Notes under the pieces: generated by a model
Database searches by the model: none
What the model saw: the letters and a program-made list of their open reading frames with translations, nothing else
Told to the model about the DNA's origin: nothing
Position numbers and translations under genes: made by a program
Shown here: positions 50,575 through 63,439 of the stretch, piece by piece
Position numbering within the stretch: the stretch's first letter is position 1
How the letters are laid out: each line of letters starts with the position of its first letter
From: Sipunculus nudus
Taxonomy: Eukaryota; Annelida; Sipuncula; Golfingiida; Sipunculidae
Length of the DNA stretch: 64,000 nucleotides
NCBI GenBank assembly: GCA_026874595.1
Contig: CM049310.1
Coordinates: 51,275,058-51,339,057, forward strand
Direction: 5' to 3'

Positions 50575-51296
50575 TACATTATTTCATTTAATTAGTATAA
50601 GTTTCCAAGTGAACCGAATACGGTATGCTTACATCAGCCAACTTAATTTGTTTATGATCGAAAACTGTCCTTTTTGTTTGAGATATTGCCGAAATATTTT
50701 GTCGGTCCACTTGGCTACCGGACCATTTTGTATCGGTCCAGAGATCCTTAACCAATCTGTATAGGACTGTTTCATCTTGTTGAATCATCCGATTCAAGAA
50801 AATCTATGCATATAAATATTATATCTAAACTGGTATTACTTTTTTCATTTTATTCTTAACGAATGATTTCTATTGCATTTGATATTTAAAAAGGCCAAAA
50901 AGGGGCAGCAACGTCTATATATGAGTAAATCTTCTACATTTTGTGGTACACATTCTGAATTATAATGGAAACGCATGATTATTTAACTCAATGCTGTAAA
51001 ACTATATAAATTGGGTAGTGCCATGATAATAAATAAAGATACATCTAGTTTTAATAGTGTATTAAATGCATATTTTATTTCACCAACCTGGACTTGTCCA
51101 CGACGAACTTAGCAGCAGAGAGAGCGGCATTAGCATGGTCCAAAGTTACTTTGGACTTATCCACCACCACCTGTGCTGCCTGGAGGATAGCAACTGCTGC
51201 ATCGAGAAAACCTTTACTATTATCAACCACCTTTTGAGCAACAGTCAAAGCCGTATTTGCCGCATGAAGGGTAATCTTACTGGCTTCCACGATCGC
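48561..51296 (-). CDS. P3 exons 8-11: helical repeat tail and terminus, intact
   Basis: Exons 51296-51088, 50358-50125, 49606-49464 and 48655-48561. Few substitutions relative to P2: Tyr to Asn in RRINFDV, Met to Leu in exon 10 (LHDLDDQ), and REAMEGEN for REEMEREN in exon 11. Exon 10 is 143 bp and the GC donor is kept. Frames are open throughout. Confidence 0.75.
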
Positions 51297-52079
51297 CTGC
51301 AGACCCTAGATGAGTTAATACGGAAAGTTATTTTACATTATTATTTGAATATATTGACTTTAAGACGAGCTTTGAAGAAGAATCCTCTAAGCTTCAGCCT
51401 GTTACGTTCTGCCTTGTGCTGCCAATCACTGGATACACTAGCTACAGGATGTACCGCTTGACCCCCAGTGTGCAAACGCTACGGGGGAGTACGATGCGAA
51501 TTCACCTAACGGATCGTTGGACAGTGCCGTTCAAATAAAATCTGGCACATATTCCTTGGGTAGCGTGAAGACCTCAAATACACCCTATAAAATTATCAAA
51601 TACCGGTAATCATATTGCATTTGGACCAACATAACTGCCGAAAGAACAGTATGTTCTAATGCATGGGCATTCTGTAGAGGTCCCGGCGGAGAAGATTTTT
51701 GCTAGTATATTTTATGCAGATTAATGATTAATAAAGTTTATAGTATTTACATACGTCAAGGAGGACCAACAGAATTCGCTAAGTTTTAAGGATTCTAATT
51801 CATATTTACAAGCTTTCTATTGATCAGCGATCCGGCAAACAAAAGACTAAAACACTTACTGTATTACCATATCCACATAATATGAAGGTCTTAATAAAAT
51901 TGTTTAGATTACGTATGAACAGCTGGGTATTGACAGTACCACAGACCGTGTGTGTTTGTTTGTGTGTGTTTGCGGGTGTCCATTGTTATAAAAGATTTCT
52001 CACCTTCAATCCGGCAAGGCACAATTGTCTTGCGACCCATATGGGTGCGCACTTGATTTCACCTGGAAGACGTGAAATA

Positions 52080-52115
<36 letters not shown>

Positions 52116-55100
52116 GGGTCTCGTAATCAATTTGACTCTCAAGACTAAAGAAACCCCTGATCGATAACAATTCAATTTTGTGTCATTCTCCTTGACGGCT
52201 TACTTTTCTGTTTTTGCTGGAGTCACAAAAGATGGACTTTTTTCAATCTCTTTTATTTTCTAAAACGTCTTGTGTTAAGTATTTCATTCTATTTAATCGC
52301 ACATTTCTTTTTTCATTCTGACGTTTAAATAAATATCTGAGTGGTATTGCGCAATTACTGATGACTGAAACTTACCAGATTTTTCAGGGATAATAAAACG
52401 ACGTACCTGCAGGTTTTATATAGTTGAGAAGGCAATGATCTTTTGGGTAGGACCATACTTTTTTGGAGCTAGACATTGTTTTTTAGGGTTATAGTTAATC
52501 ATAAACTATACCAGTCTGTTGCAAACAGTCCCGCTCTGAAGTTACTTGTACACATCCAGCCAAACAGTATAGTAAAAGGTACTGTATGACCTTTGAGCAG
52601 GTTTACCGATGGCCGTGATTATGAAATTTGCCTTAGGCATTATACTTGCTAATCAAGGCGCTAGGCCATATATAGGGGTAAACTAAAGAATAGCAGTCAT
52701 TTAGACATAAACATGAATATCTGATAATACATTTAAGGTCGTGTTAATGATAGAAACTTCAACTGCTGGTTCTGTTTGGTCTTCTTTTTCTCAACGAAAT
52801 GAGTTCGCCGCTCGGATATGGCAAAATTCCAATGAATGTGGATTCGAATTCATTAACACGCATAAACGTGAGACAGAGCCCGTAATTTTCTAAGGCGTTA
52901 ATATATATAAATATGATGGACGTCAAAATGGTTTTTCGAATATTCAACTAAAAGTTTTGTTCTGTACTATGACTGAGTCGGGCTCTGACTGTAACATATG
53001 TAAGAAATGTTACTCGTGACCATGACAAGTGAAGGGCATGAGATCTATTGTTTTTCCTAGCCCTTCAAAAATATAAAACTAATACCCTCAAATAGGCATA
53101 ATTTCCTTCATGCAACAAATAGTTGCCACAGACCTTTCCTTACGGCATCAGACTTACGTCCAAACTCGTTGGGATTCCATCCTCTCCTTACACGTTTTTT
53201 GACGAAAAACTGCTGCGCCTGACTGTCATCCATAAAGGCATTGGCATCTCTTCCTGCAAAGTGTCGGTATACGATTATTTTTAAAGTCTATATCAGGGCA
53301 TATTACTTTCCAAATCTAGTTGACGATGCGTGTATTATGCTAAGAATCCGGTAACATACACACACTGTGTGAATGTCATGATAATTTAACTGAAACAAAT
53401 AGTAAACGCATATATAGGCAGTGTGGGCCATAAAATGACCCTCTAATTTTCAACCCAACATACAAGCGGGCCAAATAATAAAGGCCCATCTCATCGTTGC
53501 ACAAGTTAACATTTATACACGAATCAAGCAAAATATAGCAAAACAAGAAAAATAAGTACACAAGTAATACTAGATATAACCTGACACGAAGAATGACGGA
53601 CATAAAAATATCGCGATAAATAGAAAGTAGATGGGTGGGTCACCGGGGGGACGGCTCTTCCTGAATAGCTACGGGTTGCTAGGTCTGCACGATTTCAGTT
53701 CTAAGCCTTAACATTAATATAGTTCTTTAATTTACATATAAAATTTCATATCATCAGAACTTCAGAAAGACTATGGATTTTCCCAGTTTCGGACTGTTTC
53801 ATATGGGTTAGCAAGTTTTATTGTAGCAACGTGCCATTAAATGAGATTTGTGATTTGTACTTACTTCGTCGGCAGGTAGGACAGTTACTCTCCTTCCTTT
53901 TGAGTGTGTTCACTGCTGAATCAAATTTGGATTTCGCAGCATTCACAGCGTTCTTCTTCGATTCAAGTGTCCGTATTGCATCGTCAAATTTTGTCTTCTC
54001 ACTGTTTACTTTGCTTTTGGCGGATTCAAGTGAATAGATAGCTTGATCAAATTGAGATTTAGCTCCGTTTACTTTTGTCTGGGCATCTGTGAGTTTATTC
54101 ACTGCCGAGTCAAATGCTTTATTTGCTGACATCACCTTTGCCTGCGCATCACCTATTGCTGCATCAGCTGCTTTTCTATAATTATCAAGTGATTCCTTTA
54201 CCTTAGTGTGCAGCTCCTGGAACAACTGCTGACGGAATTCTCCCGTGACTTGGAACTCTGCCTTCTTCAGATCTGCATATTGCGCCCGCATATCTAATGC
54301 GGCATCAAAGAGGCCAAGGAATTTGCCCTCCATTTTAAAGTGAGCACCTTTTGTGTCAATGGTGAGATTGCCGTATCTAGACATGCCGAGGACCTGAAGG
54401 TCACCCTCAACCATGATAGCAGCTTGCTTGGCCTTCCAACGGAGATCTACATATACACGTGGTCCAAGTCCACGTGAACCAGAAAGGTGAATCAATCCAT
54501 TCCCGATGTTAAAGGGTGACACACGAACATCAACAAGAAGTCCGTTAGTATCTAGGGAAATATCAGCATCTAACCGGAAAAACAAAATTTGTAGTGTTCC
54601 CTTTAGGAACAGGCCTTGAGGGATTGAGACTCCATTTGGTAAAGTCCTCTCGACAACTGAGTAGGATGCGACAACTCCGTTAGGAAATCCCATATCTGAA
54701 ATCGCTTTTGGTATAGAAACAGAAGCAGCAAATGCCTTTAACATACCACTGATCGTCAGTGTGTTTATATTCCCTAAGAAGTAATTGTTCATTGGGTTAA
54801 CTCGGTCAATACCAAAGTAGGCCTTAGCTTCTATGGGAGTAGCATCTGGGTTGTCTAATAAACCAATGCGCACGTTTGCACCTATTTCCAATGCAGTTAC
54901 ACCCAAAGGATCAGGAAGTACGGCAATGCTAAAATGCATATCACCAACACTCAGTATAGGGATACCAAATGGTTTTTCCCACATTCCCTGTGAATGCATC
55001 GCCAACTCTATGCCACTCTGAGAGAAACCAAATGACCCAGTGAAAGTAAGAGGTGGATTATCCAACACAAGGGTCCCTTTAAGAGCCACTGCGTTGCTTG

Positions 55101-58100
55101 AAGGACCAAGTTCAACTTCAAAGCCAACTTCCTCAATAGCAGCACCTGCGATCAGATTGATACGGCTAGGGACAGTGGCAGAGAGTTTGATGCTATTGGA
55201 TTGAAGTTTTCCCCCGATCACAAATGTCGCATTTTCTCCTAAGATTCTTTTGGTTGTTCTGCATAAATTGTCACAGGGATCGGGGAAAGCAAAAACTCCG
55301 CCAAACTCAATACCTTGTGTTATTTCAATCTCTTTCAGGCCATCAGATGTAAACTGCATGTGTTCCACATCTTCTGGGACTGATCCTGAAGACATGATTA
55401 AAGAGGGTTTAATGTTATCTAGGATGTGAATTCCTGGGATTTTGCCGAGGTCGACTTTTCCAGCCGTCATTTTCTTGACAATATCAATTATACTAACTTC
55501 TCCCATGACAAGCCCAGCTGCAACAACATTTGTGCCACCGACGCTACCCATTACTAGCTCGACTCTATTTGCTGTCCACCCACCTATTTTCGCTGTACCT
55601 GCCAGGTTCAGAACCTTGTCGGTCCCCAAATAAATTTTCATGTGTGGATTTATAACTGAAAAAGTGGACATTCCAATACTTTTTATGACAGACTCAAGAG
55701 GCCCTGAAGGAAGAAATGAGAGCGCAAACTTTTCAATCACTTTCCCGACAGGTATGTTAAATTTGGGACTTGCCTCGGCTATGAATGCCTTCTCACCAAC
55801 TGGTTTAGATATTGTCAAGGGGATGCTCATGTCGCCTATATTCCAAACTGATGACATATCAACTCCGAAATCGGTGCCTGCCCCTGATAACGTAACATGG
55901 AAGGTCATTTCGACAGATGACAGTACTACAGCATTAGGGATAATGGTTATTGGGCCTGGGGATCTTACCGGGATGGAGACAGATTTATTTAGGGCATTCA
56001 CTAAAATGTCGACGATTTCCCAGTTAAAGATGGTATCTAGATTCAAGCTACTTGGAAGATTTATGCTTGCGAGCTGTTGTTTAAATTTGGAGAATATATC
56101 ATTAAGCTTCAAACCGCCACCCTGTGGGAGGTTGAAGGTTAAATGTTTAGGTTTGACCAGGCGGATACTGACTGTATGTGTTTCTCCTGCAGCATTTGCG
56201 TCAAACTGGATAGTTGTCCCATGTACAATCTCTCCCATTTCTTGAAGAGTGGCCTCCGGATACTCAAGGGCAGGCGTCAGGTTTTTATTTGCATACCTGA
56301 AGGAGAATCCACTGACAGACAATGTGTCAAACAAAGGGACCACTGAAATATCAACATCAGTAATTGTATCTACCACTTCAGGCAACGACAGGGTTTTCGA
56401 GCTGAAACCTGCTACATCAAAGTAGCTCACCCAACCTTGTGTCGTATTTTTTTTGGTAAATGTAATAAAGACCTGTGGATCACCAAGCTTTGTTGACTGA
56501 ACAGTAAAACCAAGGCGGATTACTTTGGTGGTGTTTGAGAATTCGCCCACCATACTGACTTCAGATAGCTGGACTTTGCCAAACTTGAGGGTCTGCAGGA
56601 CTGAGGAAAGTTGACTGCCACCTATGAATGGGTTATTAGCAAGCTGTGCGACAGAGACACTGTTGGTGACTAGATCCCCGTTTAGAGTAAAAACCTTGGT
56701 TTCGTCGATTGATGCGGTGAATGAATATTTGTTTGGGCCAAATGTTACTACACCTGAAGATGTCAAGGTGTAGGACTTGTCGGCTCCGTTATATATTATA
56801 ACTAGAGTAGTGCCTGGGTCTACCTGGAGGGCTTCATCGACGAGAGCGTACTTGTTGTCATTCTGCATTGACAGAGTTATCTCTTTAGCGCATACATCCA
56901 AGTCCACACCGGTCATGTACGTGTTGCTTGGTATGACCTTTCTGGCCAACACACTCAGTGGACTGTCTGCTCCGAAGGATTTTGCTACAGCTACTTGAGG
57001 TGTAAAGCATTTCGGGGGATTTGGGGCGAAGTTGAAATCGCAGTCATTCGGAGAGGTCACGATGATAGAACATTTATCTGTTATTTTGTACTTGCCAAGC
57101 AAGAGTTCCTTAAGACCGCTCTTAGCGGTCGAAAAAATATCATCAGCCGTAGGGAGATTCAGGTCTGAAAGATGGATGCATAATAAATTTACACTACATG
57201 CCAGAAATATTATATACATTTAACTACTTCATATTGGGATTTATGAAAGGATGATAGGTTTACTCCTAACTTTTTTATATTGACCTACTGGATGAGAGAG
57301 AGGGAGAGCTTGAATGTATCGGTCCCCTACATACCAAGAATAATGTTATTTGTATTGTAGCTTCGTTTGTTAGATGAGATTATAATACTTTAGTATTAAA
57401 GTACTTAAGTTTCGAATTTTACAGCCTATAAAACACTTAATAGAATGACAATGTTTGGAGATTTTACCAATTAATTATGGAGAAAGTGACTGAATATCTG
57501 CATTAGCCTTCATGATGTTATATGTTCTAGGAACTGCCTTAGGAGTATGTGTAATCATTGTTTCAGTTAACATTTAATATTAATTGATAATACCAAAACT
57601 ACTTCACAAGGGCTACTTTACATGTACGTTATGAAAGCTAAAATGTTCTTTACATTGTGGTACATGAAAAATATGCGATTTCTCAAATCTGCTTAATTTT
57701 AAACAGGCCTTGTAAAGTGTAAGATATTTTTAATTTAACTTTAACTTCACACCGATCGTGTTCAACCACTGAATATTCGGAACAGTCCTACTTTAAAATG
57801 AGTTGGAATAATGTGGTGAAAGACCTACAATTAATGGAAAATTTATTATTGATGAAAATAGTTAATTCACATGCTTTTCAAATTTGTATACGCAAAAAAT
57901 CTTAATGTGATAGGTAAAAATTAATCAAAACAGTCTGGATCCCTTTATTTTAGAATGGTTCCCAGAGGTTATCAACAAATTTGCTGACAGAAACATTTTG
58001 GAAAATTAAATTTGTCAAACCAATTATTTCGTACACCATAATGTAAAGAACATTCTAAGCTATCAGAATATGTGCATGTCAAGTGTCCACAAGGCAATAG

Positions 58101-59353
58101 TTAGGCAAATATTATGGAAACACTGAAATAATTTCTAAAGTTCTTTATAGTAGACCTTAACATTAATAACATAGGTGTATTGTGCAACACCACATCAGTG
58201 TCGAAATTGTAATAAAACGTTAATATAAAGTTATCAGAAAATTATAATTAATGTGAAGAATTTTACCCACATTCTTTGACTGTGCCATCATTTTGTCCAT
58301 GGGTCAGTCCGATGACCAGCAGGATCAACAGTGGTGCCCTCCTCGGATAACTTCAATAAATCACACATGATTATATTTTTCCCCATGTTTCATTTTCTCT
58401 CTAACAACAGCAGCAATTTGTTCCTCAGCCTTAAGCATACTGTAGATGCGAATATGCCTTATATTTATTTTTACTTCTCATATATCTAGGATGACCTAAT
58501 TCAGAGGTATCTATTCCTTTCTAGCCCTCAGCCTTATAAGCTGAAAGTCTATTGTCGTCACCCAAGCCGTCCGTCCGGCGTCCGTTAACGTTAACCTTGT
58601 GAGCGGGATTTCTCTAAAAGGAATCAACGCAGGAAATTTATTTCTTCGATGCAGATGTTTATTACCAAAATCAGGGTCAAGTTTGAAGATGGGTGACCTT
58701 GAAATATTTTTCAACGTTTCAAAGCTAGTTATAGAAAAAAATTTAGAAGCTTATTTCTCATATACCATTTGGTGGATTGTTATAAAACATGCTTTGATTA
58801 TTAGCACTGATGGTTCGTAACTGCTGCATGAATTTGGATACACCACCTATATTTTCTAATTTTTTTAAAGCATTTTTATCGGGTTTCCAATTATGGCCTT
58901 GAGAGCAGGATATCTCAAAATTATTAAAGACAGGTTCTTCATTTCTTCAGTGCCAATGCATATCAACAAAATCTCGGTCGAGTTCGAAGATGTGTGACTT
59001 CAACTTTTCAAGGTCACAGAACTTATGACATATTAAACTTAAGCAGCTTATTTCTCAGGAACCACTGGATGAATTATTTGGAAACTCGGCATGGTCATTT
59101 GCCTTGATGATCACTAAGTGCTGCATGGGTGCCGTACAAATTTGCAAAGGTACTACTTACTCTCTAGTTCCTATTTATAACTTGACCAAGAGATATATGT
59201 ACAGATGTACATCCATGTGAGAACAAATATTTCATGAATTCTTGTTACTGTTACCACCCATAAATACTGTTCTTTTGGCTGTGGGCTTTTACCAGCTTTT
59301 GCTGATATTCAAGTTAAGTTATGTTTGTTTATCCTAACTATCTATCTATCTAT

Positions 59354-59400
<47 letters not shown>

Positions 59401-59426
59401 TATCCTAACTATCTATCTATCTATCC

Positions 59427-59466
<40 letters not shown>

Positions 59467-60366
59467 ATGTGTCTTGCGAAGGTTCCATTTTCGCGATGTT
59501 ACCATTGATTTATTTCATACGGATACCCAATCTCGTATTATTCTATAAGCGGACGACAAATTCTTTTGAGCAGAAACTAAACGTCAAACGAGTGGCCTTG
59601 TTTATCATTGACAGATAAAGAACAAATAAAAGACATACACAGACCTGATATCATCCGTAATAACAAGTTTTACTTGACGAATAGAATAAAATATATGTTA
59701 TAATCTATAATATCAATCTTCATGTCCACTTCTGACAATACAATATTCGATTTTAGCCTTCCACAATATATATATATATTTATATATATATATATACATA
59801 TATATATATAAGAAATATTCATTAAATATTATACAAAAGCATTAATTAAAGTAGATATACCGTTCGGACAAATTTAATTTATGACTGTACTTTTACAATC
59901 GTTCTTTAATATCTTATTAAAAATAGCATGTTACAGCTATCTAACCATATGTCAATATATTTTGGTTATGTTTATATCGCATTTTGAGAATTACCACTTT
60001 GGCTACTGTTCTGAAAATATTTTTTTGGAACAGTGATCTTATTCAGTTTTGCTACTGGAAGTGTGTATGAAATGTGATGTATGGAAATGAACATATTTTC
60101 ATCTACTTAAGTAATGTACTCTCATTTGCTACAGTTATATACACTACTTTTCTCATCCATACATGCATACATAAGTCATCCTGTGTAAAAGTGACTTTAA
60201 CATATCGAGTGACAAATATCAGAGGTAATTAAAAGGAAACGGTGCCTATGAGAGCTTATGAGAATCTATATCCGGGTTTCCACAGATTAAGGGTTATTCA
60301 AAATGCGCCAGCAAACAAGTTAAGCACTGACTCTTGTAAACTGACAGTCCCTAGCTCTCTCTCTCT

Positions 60367-60413
<47 letters not shown>

Positions 60414-60575
60414 TATAGATATATAGAAGGTAGTGTTACCCTCCGATGTAAAGTGCTCTATGGCCTACAGACTAGGCCAGAGCGGTATTCATTCTAACCA
60501 TATTCACCTGATGATCGGGTCGCATCAGGTGAATTTTTGTGAATTGTGAATTTTTAGTGTTGTTTTTCTCCAGAG

Positions 60576-60653
<78 letters not shown>

Positions 60654-63364
60654 TACGGAGTTGGGTTTTTTCTAGACCACGGTTTACCTGCTTCCGTTCT
60701 GATTTGACATTCCAAATTCGGCAGACGTATTGGTGGTGTGCTCTTCTAGGACAAGTTTGATATATTTTGCGGGATTATGCCCTATTAAGCTGAATAATTA
60801 ATTCAATGCGAGGGCTTTTCAGGTCGGTCAACACTAGGCACTGAGTCAAGTGATATGACTACCGTTTGACAATTTTTTTATGGGTTACAGGTATGTTGAT
60901 TTTTATATATTCAAAAATATCTTTCCATGGTAGCCATGGTTTCAAAAATTCGGCCAAGTCATGTTTTCTATGATTTTTTTTTTTAAAGAAGCCCCACAAC
61001 TTAATAATTATGCGGGTTGGGGGGGGGGGGTCACATATATTTGTTAAGAGACGGTGAAACATGAAAAAATATCACCAGTACATCTTTCAATTAATAAAAA
61101 ACTAGAATCTGTAGTCAGGGCGTACAGACCTCCATCAGAATCTCTTTTAATATCAGTCATGTGTTCACGTGTATACTTTTCATGTATGAACACTGTCATG
61201 CTTCAGTAACACGAGATCACCTTGCGAGTGGCAGAATAAATAAATACCAATGGGTGGCTTCCACAGGGGGACAAAGGAATGGTCCTTTGTCATAATGGTT
61301 TATAAGAAAATATATATTGTGGTTATTCTTATTACCCCTAAATGAAATGGACTATTGATATGTCTTTACCTTAATCCTCTACAAATGTTCAGCAAAACAT
61401 TTTTCGCCTGTCACATTTTTTCAGGCGACCTGTAATCCCCACTGAATCCCATTTCCATTATATCGCCTGTTAAGGAAGTTTACTCTGCCTAAAGGAAGTA
61501 AAGATTTTAAATTAAAGCGCGAAACACATGTCCACATAAATCTTTTATTAGGGAGCATTTTTCCGTTGAGTGGACACAAAGAGCTGAGACCCTTTACACG
61601 ATCACTGTTTTAAAGGTTTACAGGTATGTAGACTTTTATACATTCAGAAGTATCTTTCAATGATAAGCATTGTTTTAATAGTTCGGCCGATTTATGGGTT
61701 GTTTGAAAAAAGGTTTTGGGGACTTGGAAACCCCGCCAGAATCTACAGTCGTTCGTTCATACGTGCACGTTTCATGTAAAAACATTGTCATGGTTCAGAA
61801 ACACGGGTTCACCATGCGCGTGGCAGAACAACTGCATACGAAAGCTTCTACTCGGGGAGAAATGAATAGCCCCTTATAATTATTCCTTTGTGAAATTGCG
61901 ATTATGGCACTCAGGAAAAAAAATAAATTATTGTGATTCCGATTACCTCTAAAAATGTAATGGATTATGGATGCAGTTTTACTCTTCACTACTACAAATT
62001 TCAGCAAAATCTGTATATTCCATTTGGCGTTATTTTGCTGAAAGACAATACAACGAACCAAGGCTGAAGTGGTTTCTTTGCAAAATGCTTTCATTGAAAT
62101 ATATCAACCTGACAATTTACAGTACCTAAACAAAAAATGTAATACTGTTGGAATATATATTTCTGTGCCTATCTTTTTCACATTGGCAGCTATACGTTCG
62201 CGTACAAGACACTTCACCGATATATGCATGTGTATACAAATAACGCATGTGTCTGTTAACATGCCTTAGGTATACCCTCATCTGACTACACTGAATAAAC
62301 ATCGTGTTTCACCCTGTCACCTGAGCCTTAACTGATGCAAACAATATTTCATATAATTTCACGGTAGAATGCTTCTTTATGCAATCGTTATACCTACGAT
62401 ATTTCCCAAGCAATGAAGCTGTCGGACCTATGTTGTTTATCGGAAAAATAACTTCTCACTTAAAAATTCGTACATATGCCTCACGTCTCTTTCCAAAATT
62501 TATTTTTTTGTGTGATTTTTGGAAAAAAAAAAATTCTATGTTGCTATTTTTGGGGAGGGTGTTCCTGGAGAATTCTAGCAGAAGTAATCTATATATCATA
62601 TAAGTGAAACACATGACGAAAATTCCTGCAAAAACCTTAGGATTAAAATATGCATCGTTTTGTTCCTATCAGCTCATTACAAAAATATGCATCAGAAAAG
62701 CCGTGGATTTTCCACAGGTGCAGCTAGTGTATATATCTATATATCAAATCAAAAGGGAATTCACAAAACATAAGGGCGTTAGCACTCCCGAATACTGTGC
62801 TAATTTAACAGGGGGTTGTATAGGATGGGTGAACCATGCCATAGTGCACGTTGGAATCAGAACGTTCTGGCATGCCATCTGAGGCAACTATTACATCAGA
62901 ATGTAGAACGTTTCGGACATGGAGTCCCTGTCCAAAACGTCCGTCCACCATTTCTTCACATAGGCATTCATACCACACTTAAAAGGAGAAAGCCTATAGA
63001 TTTATACGGGAGTTAACCGGCTTGCTATTTTCTTGGAACAGCTGCTTTCTAATTTTGGACAGATGGATTCTCATTTACAAATTTGTGAACATTTCTGATA
63101 TGCGAAGGGATGCACTCCTCTGGTTTTTCTACATCCCGCGCGAAGTTGATAAATCTATTAATATGCTGTTATTTTGATGTCTGAACAACAATGTCTAAAA
63201 CCGTATCTATAAGTCCGTCGAATAATATTTTTTTATGTGGCCTTATAAAGCCATACATAATTGTATTCATAAATGAAATTGTATGATTAAAAATACAGGG
63301 AAAAAGTAACCTAACATCAGAAAGTGAGTTCATGGACTTACCTGTGCATGGTTGTTGGCTTCAT
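48561..63364 (-). CDS. P3: diverged paralogue of the large secreted-protein gene
   Basis: Exons, in gene order: 63364-63342, 58350-58271, 57164-53865, 53253-53144, 52406-52376, 52062-52004, (doubtful 51584-51438), 51296-51088, 50358-50125, 49606-49464 and 48655-48561. Introns 1 and 2 (5.0 and 1.1 kb) are mostly unlike those of the other copies, yet both 5' exons are kept with identical phases. This supports the split signal peptide (MKPTTMH, then SYPRRAPLLILLVIGLTHGQ). Exon 3 is one codon shorter than in P1/P2 (NKNLTPAL versus NKNLLTPAL). Its 5' three quarters carry many substitutions, while its last ~620 bp and the downstream exons are near-identical to P1/P2. Exon 7, if used, has an extra nonsense codon. 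Confidence 0.8.
51438..51584 (-). pseudogene. P3 exon 7: decayed exon with extra nonsense codon
   Basis: Codon 18 is TGA at 51533-51531 where P1 and P2 have CGA (Arg). Two further amino-acid changes flank it (Glu to Asp, Tyr to Ser). This argues that exon 7 is not needed in the main transcript of this copy, or that P3 makes only a short form. Confidence 0.45.
52004..53253 (-). CDS. P3 exons 4-6: UCMA-like, furin-site, Cys-containing cassette
   Basis: Exons 53253-53144, 52406-52376 and 52062-52004. One substitution in the motif (QQFFVKKRVRR instead of QQFFLKKRVRR) leaves the basic site untouched. Both exon 4 donors (53143 and 53157) and all phases are conserved. Conservation of very short exons of 31 and 59 bp, with open frames and consensus splice sites in three copies, supports their being real. 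The copies are young, however, so conservation alone is weak evidence. Confidence 0.6.
53865..57164 (-). CDS. P3 exon 3: diverged beta-rich region with near-identical 3' end
   Basis: The 3,300-bp exon has a TTTCAG acceptor and a GTAAGT donor. Upstream of about 54487 it differs from P1/P2 at many synonymous and non-synonymous sites; examples are TAKSGLKELLLGKYKITDKC and TLNGDLVTNSVSVAQLANNP. From 54486 down to the exon end I found only one or two differences over more than 600 bp, and the encoded residues from GLGPRVYVDLRW onward are identical. The N-terminal Cys pattern and the helical 21-residue repeats are kept, so the fold is presumably conserved. Confidence 0.85.
57165..58270 (-). other. 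P3 intron 2
   Basis: GTGGGT donor at 58270 and TTTCAG acceptor at 57165. AT-rich, unlike intron 2 of the other copies; no element recognised. Confidence 0.6.
58525..59175. repeat. Two-unit dispersed repeat in P3 intron 1
   Basis: Two related stretches (about 58600-58880 and 58890-59175) share the order: ttgtgagcgggatttctc / ttgagagcaggatatctc, then ttatttcttc, a gcatgtt..accaaaatc line, gggtcaagtttgaagatggg / ggtcgagttcgaagatgtgt, then gaccttga-like text and gctgcatg. The preceding gtccgtccggcgtccgttaac text is, from memory, common in bivalve dispersed repeats. Confidence 0.55.
59326..59468. repeat. Compound microsatellite (ATCT, AT, GT) with duplicated flank
   Basis: The text gtttatcctaactatctatc occurs at 59326 and again at 59398, each followed by (AT)n; the second continues into (GT)n at about 59443-59468. 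Confidence 0.85.
60369..60412. repeat. (AT)n microsatellite in P3 intron 1
   Basis: About 20 AT units preceded by (CT)n. Confidence 0.85.
60502..60534. repeat. Perfect 12-bp inverted repeat (hairpin)
   Basis: attcacctgatg, a 9-base loop, then catcaggtgaat. It lies between two (AT)n arrays (60371 and 60577), suggesting part of a microsatellite-associated element. Confidence 0.7.
60577..60648. repeat. (AT)n microsatellite in P3 intron 1
   Basis: About 72 bp of uninterrupted AT/TA. Confidence 0.9.
60880..62020. repeat. Diverged direct repeat pair in P3 intron 1
   Basis: About 60880-61410 and 61612-62020 share a series of blocks in the same order: acaggtatgt.ga.ttttata.attca, ccagaatct, gttca.gtg.a.ttttcatgta, attgtcatgcttcag.aacac, cattcggagtggcagaa-like text, and att.c.cctaaaa.tg.aatgga. 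They look like an old local duplication or two copies of one element. Confidence 0.55.
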
Positions 63365-63428
63365 CCTAAGCAGACCAATCAGGTGTTCTCCGGATCTTCC
63401 TCTGCAGTGATCAAACGTTTTACCTTGG

Positions 63429-63436
63429 TTTATATA
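63429..63436 (-). promoter_or_regulatory. TATA box of P3
   Basis: TATATAAA within GAGTATATAAACC. Flanking sequence from here to about 63790 can still be aligned with 2390-2760, unlike most of P3 intron 1, pointing to constraint on the proximal promoter. Confidence 0.7.
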
Positions 63437-63439
63437 CTC

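Larger units (their letters stand above)
38256..57230. repeat. Tandem segmental duplication unit 3 (more diverged)
   Basis: Collinear with units 1 and 2, with more substitutions and indels: about 470 extra bases near 39977-40450, a ~90-bp insertion near 42940, a 41-bp-period duplication near 44221-44300, and no 73-bp duplication near 47670. Similarity drops inside P3 exon 3 at about 54487 and is lost outside exons beyond about 57230. Confidence 0.9.
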
